Position numbers and translations under genes: made by a program. Positions 1-8,059 of a stretch of DNA of 32,732 bases are shown here, in pieces. Source of the stretch: Gemmatimonadaceae bacterium (GTDB taxonomy: Bacteria; Latescibacterota; UBA2968; UBA8231); contig PBSR01000198.1 of NCBI GenBank assembly GCA_002726335.1, positions 1 through 32,732 of the forward strand. The letters run 5' to 3'. Within the stretch, counting starts at the first letter, position 1, and the number at the start of each line of letters is the position of its first letter. The notes under the pieces are model-generated. The model did not search any database and was not told the origin of the DNA. It saw only the letters and a list, made by a program, of their open reading frames with translations.

Positions 1-2123
1 ATACCGGCGTGGCCGAACGCCAGGGTAGCGGCGATGTAGCGATCCAGCCAACAGCTGCGGCTGTCGCGTTCCGCTTCCGGGATCTCGACACCGAAGTACT
101 CCTCCGGTGTGCCGACTCCCGCGTTGACCTGAGACTGACGAAACTGTCCGAGGGCAAAGTCGACGAGTAGAGGCTGCTCGGCGGGTCGGTTGCCGCTCAT
201 CCTGGCCACACCGCCGCTGAGCAGGCCGTTGTGCAGCCAGTGGCTGCCGCCGTTGGCGATGACGGGCACGCCACTGCCGGCAGACAGCGACGCCAGAAGG
301 GCCTGCTCGGCACGCAGCGTGGCTGCGAAGCTGGCTGGCGCTGCGGCACGGGAATCACAATCCACACGTTCCCATGGCGGCATCTCGGCGTGGTCGCCGA
401 GGAAGATATATCCCGCCCCGTACTCATTGACCAGGCGTTCCACGCGGCTTCCGGCGATGTCTGCCGTGCGACTGGGTTTGAGCAGGTATCGACCCGGTCC
501 GGTGATCTCGAACTCGCCCTCAGAGTCGAAGGCCACGCTGTCAGAGGACCAGGCCGCATCATGGGGCGTGATGTTGCGGAAGGAGGCATGCAGACCGTAC
601 TCGTATCCGAGATCCTTGACCGCGTCGAGGTACTCGTGGAAGGCGTCGTCACCGCCCTTGGATTGGGCGCCTACGGTATCCAGAGCCGGCGCCCCCCCTG
701 TGCCGTCGTGCCAGGTGGTCTCAGGGTGGAGGATGAGAAGGTCCTCGAGGCCGGCCTGACGAAACATTCGGAGTCGCTCGTAGGCCTCGACGTAGGCCTC
801 CTCGCCGGCGGCCATCTCAGGCAGCCGGCACCACACCATGTCAGGAGACAGGGACAAAGGCTGATGCTCGCCGATCTCTGGCTGCGCCGGCAGCACCTCC
901 TCAAACCGACGGGACACGGTCAGTACCCAGCGCTCTCGCAGGGCGTTGCGCCGTTCTCCAGAGATCGATGCGTAACGGCAGCCGCCATTGAGGTGCAGAA
1001 CCTGGTCATCGCTGCCGGGAACACCGTGCATCGATGCCGCTGCCGAGTGATACCAGTCGAGCAGACTGGAGATGAAGACACCGGACGTGGACAGGATGAC
1101 GGGCTGTTCTTCACCGAAGCTGAAGTACGGCACCCTGACCGGTCGGGGGTGGATCGCACCGGAGACATAACCGAGCTCGATGCCGGCTGCCTTGTCGCCG
1201 CCGCCTTCCAGTTCGACGATCAGAGACTTGCCCTCGATGCGCAAGCGGAAGAGAAAGTCAGCCAGTTCACTGCCACGGCGGAACTGCCAGCGCGCCTCTA
1301 TGGCCTCGCCGACCTGGTCGCTGGAGACGAAGTGGCGTTCGATCTCTTCATCGGCAGCCGACCACTCCTGGCCCCCCATCACGACCCTGATGCCACCGTC
1401 CTCTGCCAGCTTGATGGCATCGGCATTGTTGATCTCGACTTCGATGTCTGACAGATTCCCCTCGATCGGGGTGTAGACGTAGCGGACCACCGCCGACAGG
1501 GAGCGTGCTTCGAGGATGAAGGAGATCCCGTCTTTCTCAATCGAGTTGGTCACCTCCTCGTCCGTGAACGGCAATATGGATGGCGATTCGCCGTATGGGT
1601 GTGGCAGGGCGACCGGTGATTCTGTTGACGGCGCGGCATCCTCGAAGGCGATCTCGTGGATGATGAATTCGGCGGACTCCTCGTGGAACAGACCGCGGGC
1701 GATGAGCCCGACGACGCTGCTGCCGCCGGGCAAGGCGTGGCGCAACAGGTGCCTGCCGGTGAAGTCGAGTGGTCCCAGGCGAAGTTCCTGGCCGCTGCCG
1801 AGCTGTGCCACCAGCTCGCCAACATGCTCCGCGTCAACCGCGCTGGCGGACTCGACGGTTACCTGCAGGGCGATGGCCTCCGGGGGAGCCTGGATCGGTG
1901 TGGGCGCAGTGACGACGGCATCACCGGCGCCGGTACAGCCGATAACGAGCAGGCCCTCGTCGCTGGGGCCGGCCTCCCCAGCGAGTCCCTCGCGGAACTC
2001 GACCTGCCAGGCGGCGAGATCGGGAAGGGTGCTTGTTCGGGGATCGGAGTCGGGCCCCGTCGAGAGGGCGGTACCGGAGATCATCTCCGATTCCACCTCC
2101 TCGCCAACTTGGGAAACGGTCAT
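1..2123 (-). CDS. Glycosidase-like TIM-barrel protein, 3' end off the window
   Basis: An uninterrupted minus-strand frame of 707 codons starts at ATG 2123 and continues past base 1, so the C-terminus is missing. The N-terminal ~350 residues are beta-rich and resemble carbohydrate-binding or supersandwich regions that precede glycosidase barrels. From about residue 440 the pattern becomes TIM-barrel-like: a strand ending in LLILHPETTWHDG (about 460-475), then GYEYGLHASFRNITPHD (about 505-521), GAGYIFLGDHAEM (about 570-582) and VPVIANGGSHWLHNG (about 617-631). The charged residues at strand ends (D, H, E) fit a retaining alpha-galactosidase-like or GH101-like hydrolase, but I cannot name the family or the catalytic pair. 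No clear signal peptide is seen; the N-terminus is hydrophilic. It reads divergently from the flavoprotein gene, with an AT-rich palindrome just upstream that could be its operator. The reading frame passes a run of seven C (plus strand, near 695) intact. Confidence 0.8.
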   Translation of the reverse strand, partial: MTVSQVGEEVESEMISGTALSTGPDSDPRTSTLPDLAAWQVEFREGLAGEAGPSDEGLLVIGCTGAGDAVVTAPTPIQAPPEAIALQVTVESASAVDAEHVGELVAQLGSGQELRLGPLDFTGRHLLRHALPGGSSVVGLIARGLFHEESAEFIIHEIAFEDAAPSTESPVALPHPYGESPSILPFTDEEVTNSIEKDGISFILEARSLSAVVRYVYTPIEGNLSDIEVEINNADAIKLAEDGGIRVVMGGQEWSAADEEIERHFVSSDQVGEAIEARWQFRRGSELADFLFRLRIEGKSLIVELEGGGDKAAGIELGYVSGAIHPRPVRVPYFSFGEEQPVILSTSGVFISSLLDWYHSAAASMHGVPGSDDQVLHLNGGCRYASISGERRNALRERWVLTVSRRFEEVLPAQPEIGEHQPLSLSPDMVWCRLPEMAAGEEAYVEAYERLRMFRQAGLEDLLILHPETTWHDGTGGAPALDTVGAQSKGGDDAFHEYLDAVKDLGYEYGLHASFRNITPHDAAWSSDSVAFDSEGEFEITGPGRYLLKPSRTADIAGSRVERLVNEYGAGYIFLGDHAEMPPWERVDCDSRAAAPASFAATLRAEQALLASLSAGSGVPVIANGGSHWLHNGLLSGGVARMSGNRPAEQPLLVDFALGQFRQSQVNAGVGTPEEYFGVEIPEAERDSRSCWLDRYIAATLAFGHAG

Positions 2124-2142
2124 AACATCCTCTGAATTCGGG

Positions 2143-2168
2143 AGTTCCGCGAACTGTATATTTCAGTT
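2143..2168. promoter_or_regulatory. Overlapping inverted repeats in a divergent intergenic region
   Basis: AGTTC-CGC-GAACT (2143-2155) is a perfect inverted repeat. It overlaps a second one, AACTG-TATATTT-CAGTT (2152-2168), whose centre is the most AT-rich stretch in the neighbourhood. They lie 20-45 bases upstream of the minus-strand ATG at 2123 and inside the 157-base gap (2124-2280) between divergent genes. That is a typical place for a repressor operator overlapping a minus-strand -10 region. The flavoprotein gene on the other side has only a weak promoter candidate (TCGACA at 2241, TAAAAC at 2262, 15-base spacer). Confidence 0.35.
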
Positions 2169-2280
2169 ATATAGAGACCGAAGAAGATAGCCGGTCACCG
2201 GGTGAGTGTCAAGATGAGACGCCTCGCTCCCGGTTCCGGTTCGACAATCCGTAACCAGCTGTAAAACCGACAGATAGATC

Positions 2281-3522
2281 ATGGAAGACAGACACTGCGA
2301 CAGTCTCGTAATCGGTGGCGGGGCGGCGGGCATGATGGCCGCGATCCAGGCGGCCGAGACAGGGGGAACCGTCGTCCTGCTCGAGGCGGGTCGAGAGCTT
2401 GGACGGAAGGTTCTGCTCTCCGGCAACGGCCGCTGTAACCTGCTCAATGTCGACGGCGATGACCCCACCCACTACCACGGGGAGCGACCTCGTTTCGTGC
2501 GTCCCTCGCTGGCAGCATTTCCAGTGCAGGAGGCCCTCGGTTTCTTCCACGACCTGGGCATCGAAACCAAAGAGGAAAAGCGGGGTCGTCTGTTCCCGCG
2601 CTCCGATCAGGCGCGATCCGTCGTCAGCCTCCTCGCCGATCGTCTGGCAGTCCTTGGCGTCGATGTGTGCCTCGACGTCCGGGTCGATCAGTTGCGTCGC
2701 GGCGAAGAAGGTGGCTTCCGCGTCGTGGGCTCCGATGGCATCCGACGAAAGGCGGAACACGTGATCGCCTGTTCCGGGGGGCTCAGCGTGCCGAAGCTGG
2801 GCGCGGACGACAGTGGCATCGCTCTCGTCGAAGGTCTGGGGCACACGCGCACCGCCCTGTACCCGGGTCTCGTCGCCCTCGAGAGCGAGGATCGGTGGGT
2901 GCGGCGGATGCAGGGCGTCAAGACCTGGGCCAGGGTGCAGGCGGGTCCCGGCCATGCCATCGTATCCGACACGGACGACCTGCTGTTCACCAAGTATGGA
3001 CTGTCCGGGTTCACGATCCTCAATCTCAGCGCCCGGATCGTTCCGCATCTGCGGCAGAGCGGCCCTCTCGATCTGACGGTCAGCTTGTTGCCCGAACTCT
3101 CCGCCGAAGAGGCGGGCGAGCTGCTGCAGGCCCGTTGGGACCGTCACCCGCACCGGGACCTGGACTTGAGCCTTGCAGGGCTGCTGCACGCCAAGATCGC
3201 CGCCGCCCTGCTCAACAAGGCGGGCCTCGACGCGTCCGCACCTGCTGGTGGCGTGTCGAAGCGACAACGCTGGGAGCTGGCCTGCCTGCTCACGGCCTGG
3301 CCCATCCGCGTGACGGGGCCTCGCGACTTTGATTACGCCGAAGTGATGATCGGTGGTGTGCGCACCGACGAAATAGATCCGCACACAATGGAGTCCTACG
3401 TCGCGCCAGGACTCTACTTTGCCGGTGAGATGGTCGACGTACACGGCGACCTGGGGGGGTACAACCTCCAGTGGGCGTGGTCGAGTGGTGCCTGTGCCGG
3501 TCGTCACGCGGCGGCGCGTTGA
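2281..3522 (+). CDS. HI0933/YhiN-family FAD-dependent oxidoreductase
   Basis: 413-residue flavoprotein. The N-terminal dinucleotide-binding motif VIGGGAAGMMAA (about residues 10-21) is followed by the family signature GRELGRKVLLSGNGRCNLLN (about 39-58), which identifies the HI0933/YhiN (BaiN-like) group. The C-terminal FAD motif includes GLYFAGEMVDVHGDLGGYNL, followed by QWAWSSG. Length is normal for the family. The substrate of most members is unknown; some reduce steroid or aminoacetone-like substrates. The start ATG has no strong ribosome-binding site. It precedes the molybdenum-cofactor genes by 31 bases and may share their transcript, although no functional link is known. The family call is secure; the role is open. 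Confidence 0.9.
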   Translation: MEDRHCDSLVIGGGAAGMMAAIQAAETGGTVVLLEAGRELGRKVLLSGNGRCNLLNVDGDDPTHYHGERPRFVRPSLAAFPVQEALGFFHDLGIETKEEKRGRLFPRSDQARSVVSLLADRLAVLGVDVCLDVRVDQLRRGEEGGFRVVGSDGIRRKAEHVIACSGGLSVPKLGADDSGIALVEGLGHTRTALYPGLVALESEDRWVRRMQGVKTWARVQAGPGHAIVSDTDDLLFTKYGLSGFTILNLSARIVPHLRQSGPLDLTVSLLPELSAEEAGELLQARWDRHPHRDLDLSLAGLLHAKIAAALLNKAGLDASAPAGGVSKRQRWELACLLTAWPIRVTGPRDFDYAEVMIGGVRTDEIDPHTMESYVAPGLYFAGEMVDVHGDLGGYNLQWAWSSGACAGRHAAAR

Positions 3523-3553
3523 CATCACACGTGAGCCCCAGTACGCTAGCCGG

Positions 3554-4183
3554 ATGAGCTGTCAACAGACCCATGAAGGGGCGGTGGCCGGTATTCTGCT
3601 CGCAGCCGGGAGGTCGCGTCGGATGGGTCGGCCCAAGCAGTTGTTGCGTCTGGCCGGATCCGACACCGTCGTGGAAACTGTCGCCGGACGCATACGCCCT
3701 CTGGTGGACCGTCTCGTCGTCGTCGTCGGCCACGTAGGCGGCCAGGTGGCGTCCATGCTCGCCGATCTCGACATCACTCTTGCCATCAATGACGACGTCG
3801 ACCGTGGCATGCTTTCGTCGGTACAGGTCGGTGTGCGGGCAGTGGATCCGACGTTTTGTGGATACCTCATCTGTCTCGGAGACCAGCCGTCGTTGCGGGT
3901 GCCGGTGATCGAGGCAGTGCTGGGCGGCGCCCGGCAGGGGGCCGGTATCGTCATTCCCACCTTTCATGGCAAGAGAGGGCATCCCGTCTTCATCCATCGT
4001 CGGTATCGAGATCACATGCTCGGACTTGATCCCGAGACGACGGGCCTCCACACGGTAACTCGGGGCCATGCAGACGACACGCTGGAGATCGGCCTCGACG
4101 AGGCCGTGATCCTCGATGACATGGATACGCCTTCAGATTATGCCCGTGAACTCGAACGGGCGTCCGAGGATGTGAGGGGCTGA
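3554..4183 (+). CDS. MocA/MobA-like molybdenum cofactor nucleotidyltransferase
   Basis: 209 residues when started at ATG 3554. The frame is open further upstream, but that extension overlaps the flavoprotein gene and matches nothing in the family. The motif LAAGRSRRMGRPKQLL near residue 15 is the nucleotide-binding loop of MobA-like NTP transferases. A central LGDQPSL carries the metal-binding Asp, and KRGHPVFI occurs later. MocA attaches CMP to molybdopterin for xanthine-dehydrogenase-type hydroxylases. Because the next gene is XdhC-like and overlaps this one by one base (TGATG), a MocA-like role is more likely than MobA (GMP). No molybdo-hydroxylase structural gene is in the window. Confidence 0.88.
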   Translation: MSCQQTHEGAVAGILLAAGRSRRMGRPKQLLRLAGSDTVVETVAGRIRPLVDRLVVVVGHVGGQVASMLADLDITLAINDDVDRGMLSSVQVGVRAVDPTFCGYLICLGDQPSLRVPVIEAVLGGARQGAGIVIPTFHGKRGHPVFIHRRYRDHMLGLDPETTGLHTVTRGHADDTLEIGLDEAVILDDMDTPSDYARELERASEDVRG

Positions 4184-5265
4184 TGGATGATGTCATCGCC
4201 GCCGCGGCGGCTCTGGCCCGGGGCGAACTCGCAGTGTTGTGCTCTCTGGTCGAGAGCAGCGGTTCGATTCCGATGAGCGAGCGGGCCAAGATGTTGGTGC
4301 GGTCGGATGGCAGCGTTCTGGGCACCATCGGGGGAGGCTGTCTCGAAGCCGAGATTCTCGCCGTTGCTGGTGACGTGCTCCGCAGTGGCCACGCCGAGAC
4401 CTTTTCGTACACGATGACGGAGAAGCAGGCCGGAGAGCACGGGCTCAACTGTGGTGGCACCGTGCGGATTCACAGCGAACGAGTCGACGGCGATGCCGCT
4501 GAGATGTATGCCGAAATCACCGCCGCGAGGCAGGCACGGACCTCCTGCGTTCTGGTGACAGAACTGGGAGGGAGTCGGGTCCTGTGCAGCCCCGAGGGTC
4601 TGCTCCGTGGCACACTCGGGCCGGAACTCGATGTGGCGGTGCGGCCGTGGGTGATGGAATCTCTGGCGGTCGGTCGGCCGCAATTGCACAGCATCGATTA
4701 TGGCTCCGAGGCCGCCTCCCGTGAGGTCTTTGTCGAGTCCTTCACACCCCCCCCTCTGCTCTACGTCTTCGGCGGTGGGCACGTGGGTGGGCAGATCGCC
4801 AGGCTCGCCAACAACGTCGGCTTCCACGTCGTCGTCGTCGACGACCGACCCTACTTCGCCAACGCCGATCGTCATCCCGATGCGGACGAGTGTATCGCCG
4901 ATGACGTGGACGCCGTTTTCGAGCGCATCCCGATCGACGAGCAGACGTACATCGTCGCCGCCACCCGCGGACACAGCTATGACGAGATCGTCGTCGAACA
5001 CGCCATTCGTACGCCGGCGCGTTACGTCGGCATGCTCGGCAGCGAGCGCAAGAAGCTCCTTCTGTGGAATCGGATCGAAGCCCGCGGTGGCAGTCGTACC
5101 GACCTCGACGAAGTCTATGCCCCCGTGGGGCTCAACCTCGGCGCGGATACGCCGGAGGAAATCGCCGTGTGTGTTGTGGGTGAGATGATCCAGGTGCGTC
5201 GGGGCAACAAGAAGACCTGGAAGACGAAGCGCGTTCAGACGACCGCTACGGGCGCCGCCGCATGA
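4183..5265 (+). CDS. xdhC: XdhC/CoxI-family molybdoenzyme maturation protein
   Basis: 360 residues. The N-terminal XdhC/CoxI domain contains RSDGSVLGTIGGGCLEAEI (about 42-61), with the conserved GGGC cysteine. The C-terminal Rossmann domain starts at LYVFGGGHVGGQIARLA (about 193-209) and includes a conserved VDDRPYFAN. GMLGSERKK and the closing LGADTPEEIAVCVVGEM are family hallmarks. XdhC binds molybdenum cofactor, promotes its sulfuration and inserts it into xanthine-dehydrogenase-type enzymes. The gene overlaps its MocA-like upstream neighbour and the amidase downstream (ATGA at 5262-5265), so the three are translationally coupled. The client enzyme must be encoded elsewhere. Confidence 0.93.
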   Translation: MDDVIAAAAALARGELAVLCSLVESSGSIPMSERAKMLVRSDGSVLGTIGGGCLEAEILAVAGDVLRSGHAETFSYTMTEKQAGEHGLNCGGTVRIHSERVDGDAAEMYAEITAARQARTSCVLVTELGGSRVLCSPEGLLRGTLGPELDVAVRPWVMESLAVGRPQLHSIDYGSEAASREVFVESFTPPPLLYVFGGGHVGGQIARLANNVGFHVVVVDDRPYFANADRHPDADECIADDVDAVFERIPIDEQTYIVAATRGHSYDEIVVEHAIRTPARYVGMLGSERKKLLLWNRIEARGGSRTDLDEVYAPVGLNLGADTPEEIAVCVVGEMIQVRRGNKKTWKTKRVQTTATGAAA

Positions 5266-6242
5266 CTGACGACGGGCTGCGCTACGCAGTCGCTGCCTGC
5301 CAGGTCGATCAGCCCAACCCCGAGGACCGGACGCAGATCGGCCGCAATACGGCCCGCATGCTGGAGATGGTCGACATGGCCGTCGAGGGGTATGCGCCAT
5401 TCTGGGACGTGCGACTGCTCGTATTTCCTGAGTTCGGCCATGCCGCCCCCGTCTACCCGACCGCGAAGGGTCTTCTCACCAAACTGACGATTCCGATTCC
5501 CAATGAGCACACCGAGAAGTACACGGCCAAGGCGCGCGCCCTTGGCGTCTACATCCAGACGGGAACCTTCCTGGAAGAGGATCCCAAGTGGCCGGGACAT
5601 GTGTTCAATACCACGTGCCTCATCGGTCCTGAGGGTATTCTCAGCCGGTATCGCAAGGTGAATCCCTGGTTGCCATGGGAGGTGCACACCAGTCCGCACG
5701 ATCTGCCTGACTATGATGAGGAGCTGTTCCCGGTGGCTTCCACGCCGATCGGCAACATCGGCACGGCCGTCTGTTACGACTGGCTGTTTCCGGAGGCCCT
5801 GCGGCAGTTGACGGCCAATGGCGCCGAAATCCTGCTTCGGGTCTCCGCTTATATGGATCCCTGGGGGGCCACCGAACCGATGGACTGGTGGACTGTCGTC
5901 AACCGATGTCGCGCGTTGGAGAATACGGCCTATGTTGTGGCTGCCAACCAGGGTGCATCACTCAAGCACTACGCACCCTTCTCGTGGCCGGGAGGCAGCA
6001 TGGTGGTGGATTTCGACGGCCGAATGCTGGCTCAGGCCGACCCCGGTCCCGGAGAGAAGATCGTCGTGGCGCCCATCGATGTGGGCAGCCTGCGCCACGA
6101 GCGGGAACGCCGGCGGGGACACGATATGCGCCGGCATCTGCGCACCGAGGCCTATCCCGTGTACAGCCGCGCCATATTCCCTCCGGGGACCCGCCCGGGG
6201 GAGATCTCCCGGGCTCTTGATCGCCAGCCGGAGGCCGATTAA
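5262..6242 (+). CDS. Nitrilase-superfamily carbon-nitrogen hydrolase
   Basis: 326 residues. The Glu-Lys-Cys triad of the superfamily is present: E57 in FPEFGH, K132 in RYRKVNPW and C171 in AVCYDWLFPE. Members hydrolyse aliphatic amides, carbamoyl compounds or nitriles in the cytoplasm. WWTVVNRCRALENTAYVVAANQ is the usual C-terminal signature around the second conserved Glu. The ATGA overlap with xdhC suggests the amide substrate belongs to the same pathway as the unknown molybdenum hydroxylase, for example breakdown of an N-heterocycle. The C-terminal tail (from about residue 275) is rich in Arg and extends beyond the core fold. Family is sure; substrate is not known. Confidence 0.92.
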   Translation: MTDDGLRYAVAACQVDQPNPEDRTQIGRNTARMLEMVDMAVEGYAPFWDVRLLVFPEFGHAAPVYPTAKGLLTKLTIPIPNEHTEKYTAKARALGVYIQTGTFLEEDPKWPGHVFNTTCLIGPEGILSRYRKVNPWLPWEVHTSPHDLPDYDEELFPVASTPIGNIGTAVCYDWLFPEALRQLTANGAEILLRVSAYMDPWGATEPMDWWTVVNRCRALENTAYVVAANQGASLKHYAPFSWPGGSMVVDFDGRMLAQADPGPGEKIVVAPIDVGSLRHERERRRGHDMRRHLRTEAYPVYSRAIFPPGTRPGEISRALDRQPEAD

Positions 6243-6320
6243 ACGCCGCGGCGGTCTGCGTCGTCCAAGGAGTAGTCTGTCATCGCCTCCCGGGGCTTTG
6301 ACCCAACCCAGCGGACGCTC

Positions 6321-6947
6321 ATGACCCTCGCGCTGAAACCGAGACCCATGTCCCACGACCGGACCGACCCCGAGGCGGCGCTGCTGGCGCGTCTGCGGGC
6401 GGGGGATGACACGGCCTTTGACGAACTCGTGCGACGCCACCAGGAGCCCCTGGTCCGCTTCGCTCAGCGTCTCGTCGGTGATGTGGACGAGGCCAGCGAC
6501 GTGGCCCAGGAGACGTTCATTCGCGCCTTTGAGCGAATCGCTGATTTCAGGGGCGGTTCAACGCTCTACACCTGGCTCTACCGTATCGCCTACAATCAAG
6601 CCATCAGCCTGTTGCGGCGTCGACGGGTGCGCCGGTTCTTCCGCCTCGACCAGGAGGAAGAGCTACCCGCGGGCGTGGAACTGCAGCTGGTGAGTGGGGA
6701 CGATGCCGCCGCTCAGATCGAACAGGCGGAAATCCTCGAGCGTATCGATGCCGCAGTTCAGCAGCTGCCCCCGAGGCAACGCGGGATCTTCGTCATGCGA
6801 CACTATGAGGGAATGAGTCACGCCCAGATCGCCCAGGTTGTGGGGCGCTCGGAAGGTGCGATCCGGGCCGGCTATTTCCACGCCGTGCGCAAGTTGCGTG
6901 ATGCTGCCCGACAGGCCGGTCTGCTCGAAGAGGGGGAAACGTCGTGA
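6321..6947 (+). CDS. ECF-type RNA polymerase sigma factor
   Basis: 208 residues from ATG 6321; ATG 6348 is an equally possible start and removes nine residues. Region 2 includes FDELVRRHQEPLVRFAQRLV and DVAQETFIRAFERI, with STLYTWLYRIAYNQA for -10 recognition. Region 4 includes LPPRQRGIFVMRHYEGMSHAQIAQVVG and a helix-turn-helix followed by AIRAGYFHAVRKLR. There is no region 3, so this is an extracytoplasmic-function factor. The stop overlaps the GTG start of a zinc-finger anti-sigma gene (GTGA), and an exported Spy-like protein follows. This is the usual layout of an envelope-stress sigma operon. No GGAAC-type autoregulatory promoter was found in the 78-base upstream gap. Confidence 0.95.
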   Translation: MTLALKPRPMSHDRTDPEAALLARLRAGDDTAFDELVRRHQEPLVRFAQRLVGDVDEASDVAQETFIRAFERIADFRGGSTLYTWLYRIAYNQAISLLRRRRVRRFFRLDQEEELPAGVELQLVSGDDAAAQIEQAEILERIDAAVQQLPPRQRGIFVMRHYEGMSHAQIAQVVGRSEGAIRAGYFHAVRKLRDAARQAGLLEEGETS

Positions 6948-7465
6948 ACTCACATCCTTCAGATGATGAACTGCTCGCCCTGATCGATGGTGGTGCGAAG
7001 GGCGATCGCGCCCGGGAACACCTGTCATCCTGTGCCCGGTGCGGTGAACGTCACGCCGAGTTCGAAGCCACTCTGGCGCTGGCAGGACGGGTGCCAGAAC
7101 CGGAATGGACGGCGCTCCAGGGCGAAGCCTTCGTGCAGAGCACGCACCGTCGCCTGTGGTCTAGTCGCCCTTCTCCCGATCGGCGTGTCTGGCAGCCCGC
7201 TCTCGGGGGGGCGCTGCTCACCGGCGCCGTGGCGGCCGTTCTGGTTCTGCTGATGATGCCGGGAGACTCGCCGCCAGCCCTCGCCCAGACACAGGCCACG
7301 GCGCCTCTCGTCGATACGGAATTGGCCGCCGAGGAGGAACTTGGAGACGAGCAACTGATGGAGATGATCGAAACGTACCTGGTCGAAACGGCGTCAGCTG
7401 ACGAACTCCTGCTGGAGCTCGACGAGCTGTCCGACGATGAATACTATGCACTGCTGGAAGAGTAG
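6944..7465 (+). CDS. Zinc-finger (zf-HC2-like) anti-sigma factor, one-pass membrane
   Basis: 173 residues, starting at GTG 6944 inside the sigma-factor stop (GTGA). The N-terminal cytoplasmic domain carries H26-x3-C30-x2-C33, the zinc-binding HC2 signature of anti-sigma factors. A single hydrophobic segment at about residues 86-107 (LGGALLTGAVAAVLVLLMM) would span the inner membrane. The extracytoplasmic C-terminus is about 65 residues long and strongly acidic, ending in a run of Glu, Asp and Leu. It is expected to hold the co-encoded sigma factor at the membrane. The acidic tail may be the signal-sensing part, perhaps through the basic Spy-like protein encoded next. Confidence 0.85.
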   Translation: MNSHPSDDELLALIDGGAKGDRAREHLSSCARCGERHAEFEATLALAGRVPEPEWTALQGEAFVQSTHRRLWSSRPSPDRRVWQPALGGALLTGAVAAVLVLLMMPGDSPPALAQTQATAPLVDTELAAEEELGDEQLMEMIETYLVETASADELLLELDELSDDEYYALLEE

Positions 7466-7475
7466 CCTGAGAGAG

Positions 7476-7485
7476 AGGGAGGGAC
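7476..7485 (+). promoter_or_regulatory. Strong purine-rich ribosome-binding site
   Basis: The 24-base gap between the anti-sigma gene and the exported-protein gene contains GAGGGAGGGA shortly before ATG 7490. It is one of the stronger ribosome-binding sites in this window and supports independent, efficient translation of the exported protein. Confidence 0.5.
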
Positions 7486-7489
7486 AGTC

Positions 7490-8059
7490 ATGCAAGGGTG
7501 TCCGCAGTACCGGCGTGGGGTGATGTGGGGGCTTGTCGCCCTTGTGGCGGTGGCTTGGGGGATACCGCCGGGCGCCGCCATCGCGCAGGGGCCGGGGTTC
7601 GAAGGCAAAGGGGACCGGAAGCAGCACTTTGAACTGCTGCACATGTGGCGACTCGTCGACGAACTCGAGATCGACGAAGAGCAGGCGATGCGTGTGTTTC
7701 CGGCCTTTCGCAGACACAAGGTCCAGCGAGATTCGCTCGAGCGGCGTCACCGGGTGCTGCTGGCTGTCATAAAGCGCCAGTTGGCCGAGGATACCGAGGA
7801 CGACGCACTGCTGGCATCGATGCGCAAGGTCAGTGCGGCGGGCGACGAGATCGAGGACGCGAAGAAGGCCTTTCAGACAGACCTGGCGAGGCTTCTGTCG
7901 GCACGACAGCAGGCGAAGCTGCTGCTGTTCGAGATGACTTTCCGCACAGATCTGGTGGATCTCGTGCGTCGCTCCCGCGGAGCTGGTGGCGAAGGCCCGC
8001 CGCGGCACGAGGGTATGCCAGGGCGCGGTGGTGTCCCCGGCCGGCGCCGGGGCGAGTGA
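7490..8059 (+). CDS. Exported Spy/CpxP-like helical protein
   Basis: 189 residues. Residues 1-33 form a signal peptide: basic start, hydrophobic core GLVALVAVAWGI, and a likely cleavage after AIA-Q. The mature part is a long charged helical region (about 40-160) in the style of Spy, CpxP and other periplasmic metal-sensor proteins. It includes an LDEEQ-like turn (ELEIDEEQAMRVFPAF) and a later LLSARQQAKLLLFEMTF. The last 30 residues are Gly/Arg/Pro-rich and probably disordered. Its place behind a sigma/anti-sigma pair suggests a periplasmic chaperone or stress sensor under that regulon. No catalytic residues are visible. Assignment rests on architecture rather than a firm signature. Confidence 0.7.
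   Translation: MQGCPQYRRGVMWGLVALVAVAWGIPPGAAIAQGPGFEGKGDRKQHFELLHMWRLVDELEIDEEQAMRVFPAFRRHKVQRDSLERRHRVLLAVIKRQLAEDTEDDALLASMRKVSAAGDEIEDAKKAFQTDLARLLSARQQAKLLLFEMTFRTDLVDLVRRSRGAGGEGPPRHEGMPGRGGVPGRRRGE

Noticed and set aside
690..705. Possible frameshift at a run of seven C
   Set aside because: The minus-strand frame reads through without a stop and the protein pattern is continuous on both sides.
231..1451. 406-residue plus-strand frame
   Set aside because: It is the mirror of the long minus-strand gene. Its translation has no recognisable fold and no ribosome-binding site, while the opposite frame is open for 707 codons with protein-like composition.
2209..3528. 439-residue minus-strand frame
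   Set aside because: Antisense to the HI0933-type flavoprotein, which has clear signature motifs; a high-GC shadow.
3714..3731. GTC-repeat microsatellite
   Set aside because: It encodes a valine-rich beta strand typical of the nucleotidyltransferase fold; a similar run occurs in xdhC. Codon bias explains both.
4138..5400. 420-residue minus-strand frame
   Set aside because: Antisense to xdhC and to the start of the amidase gene; no family features.
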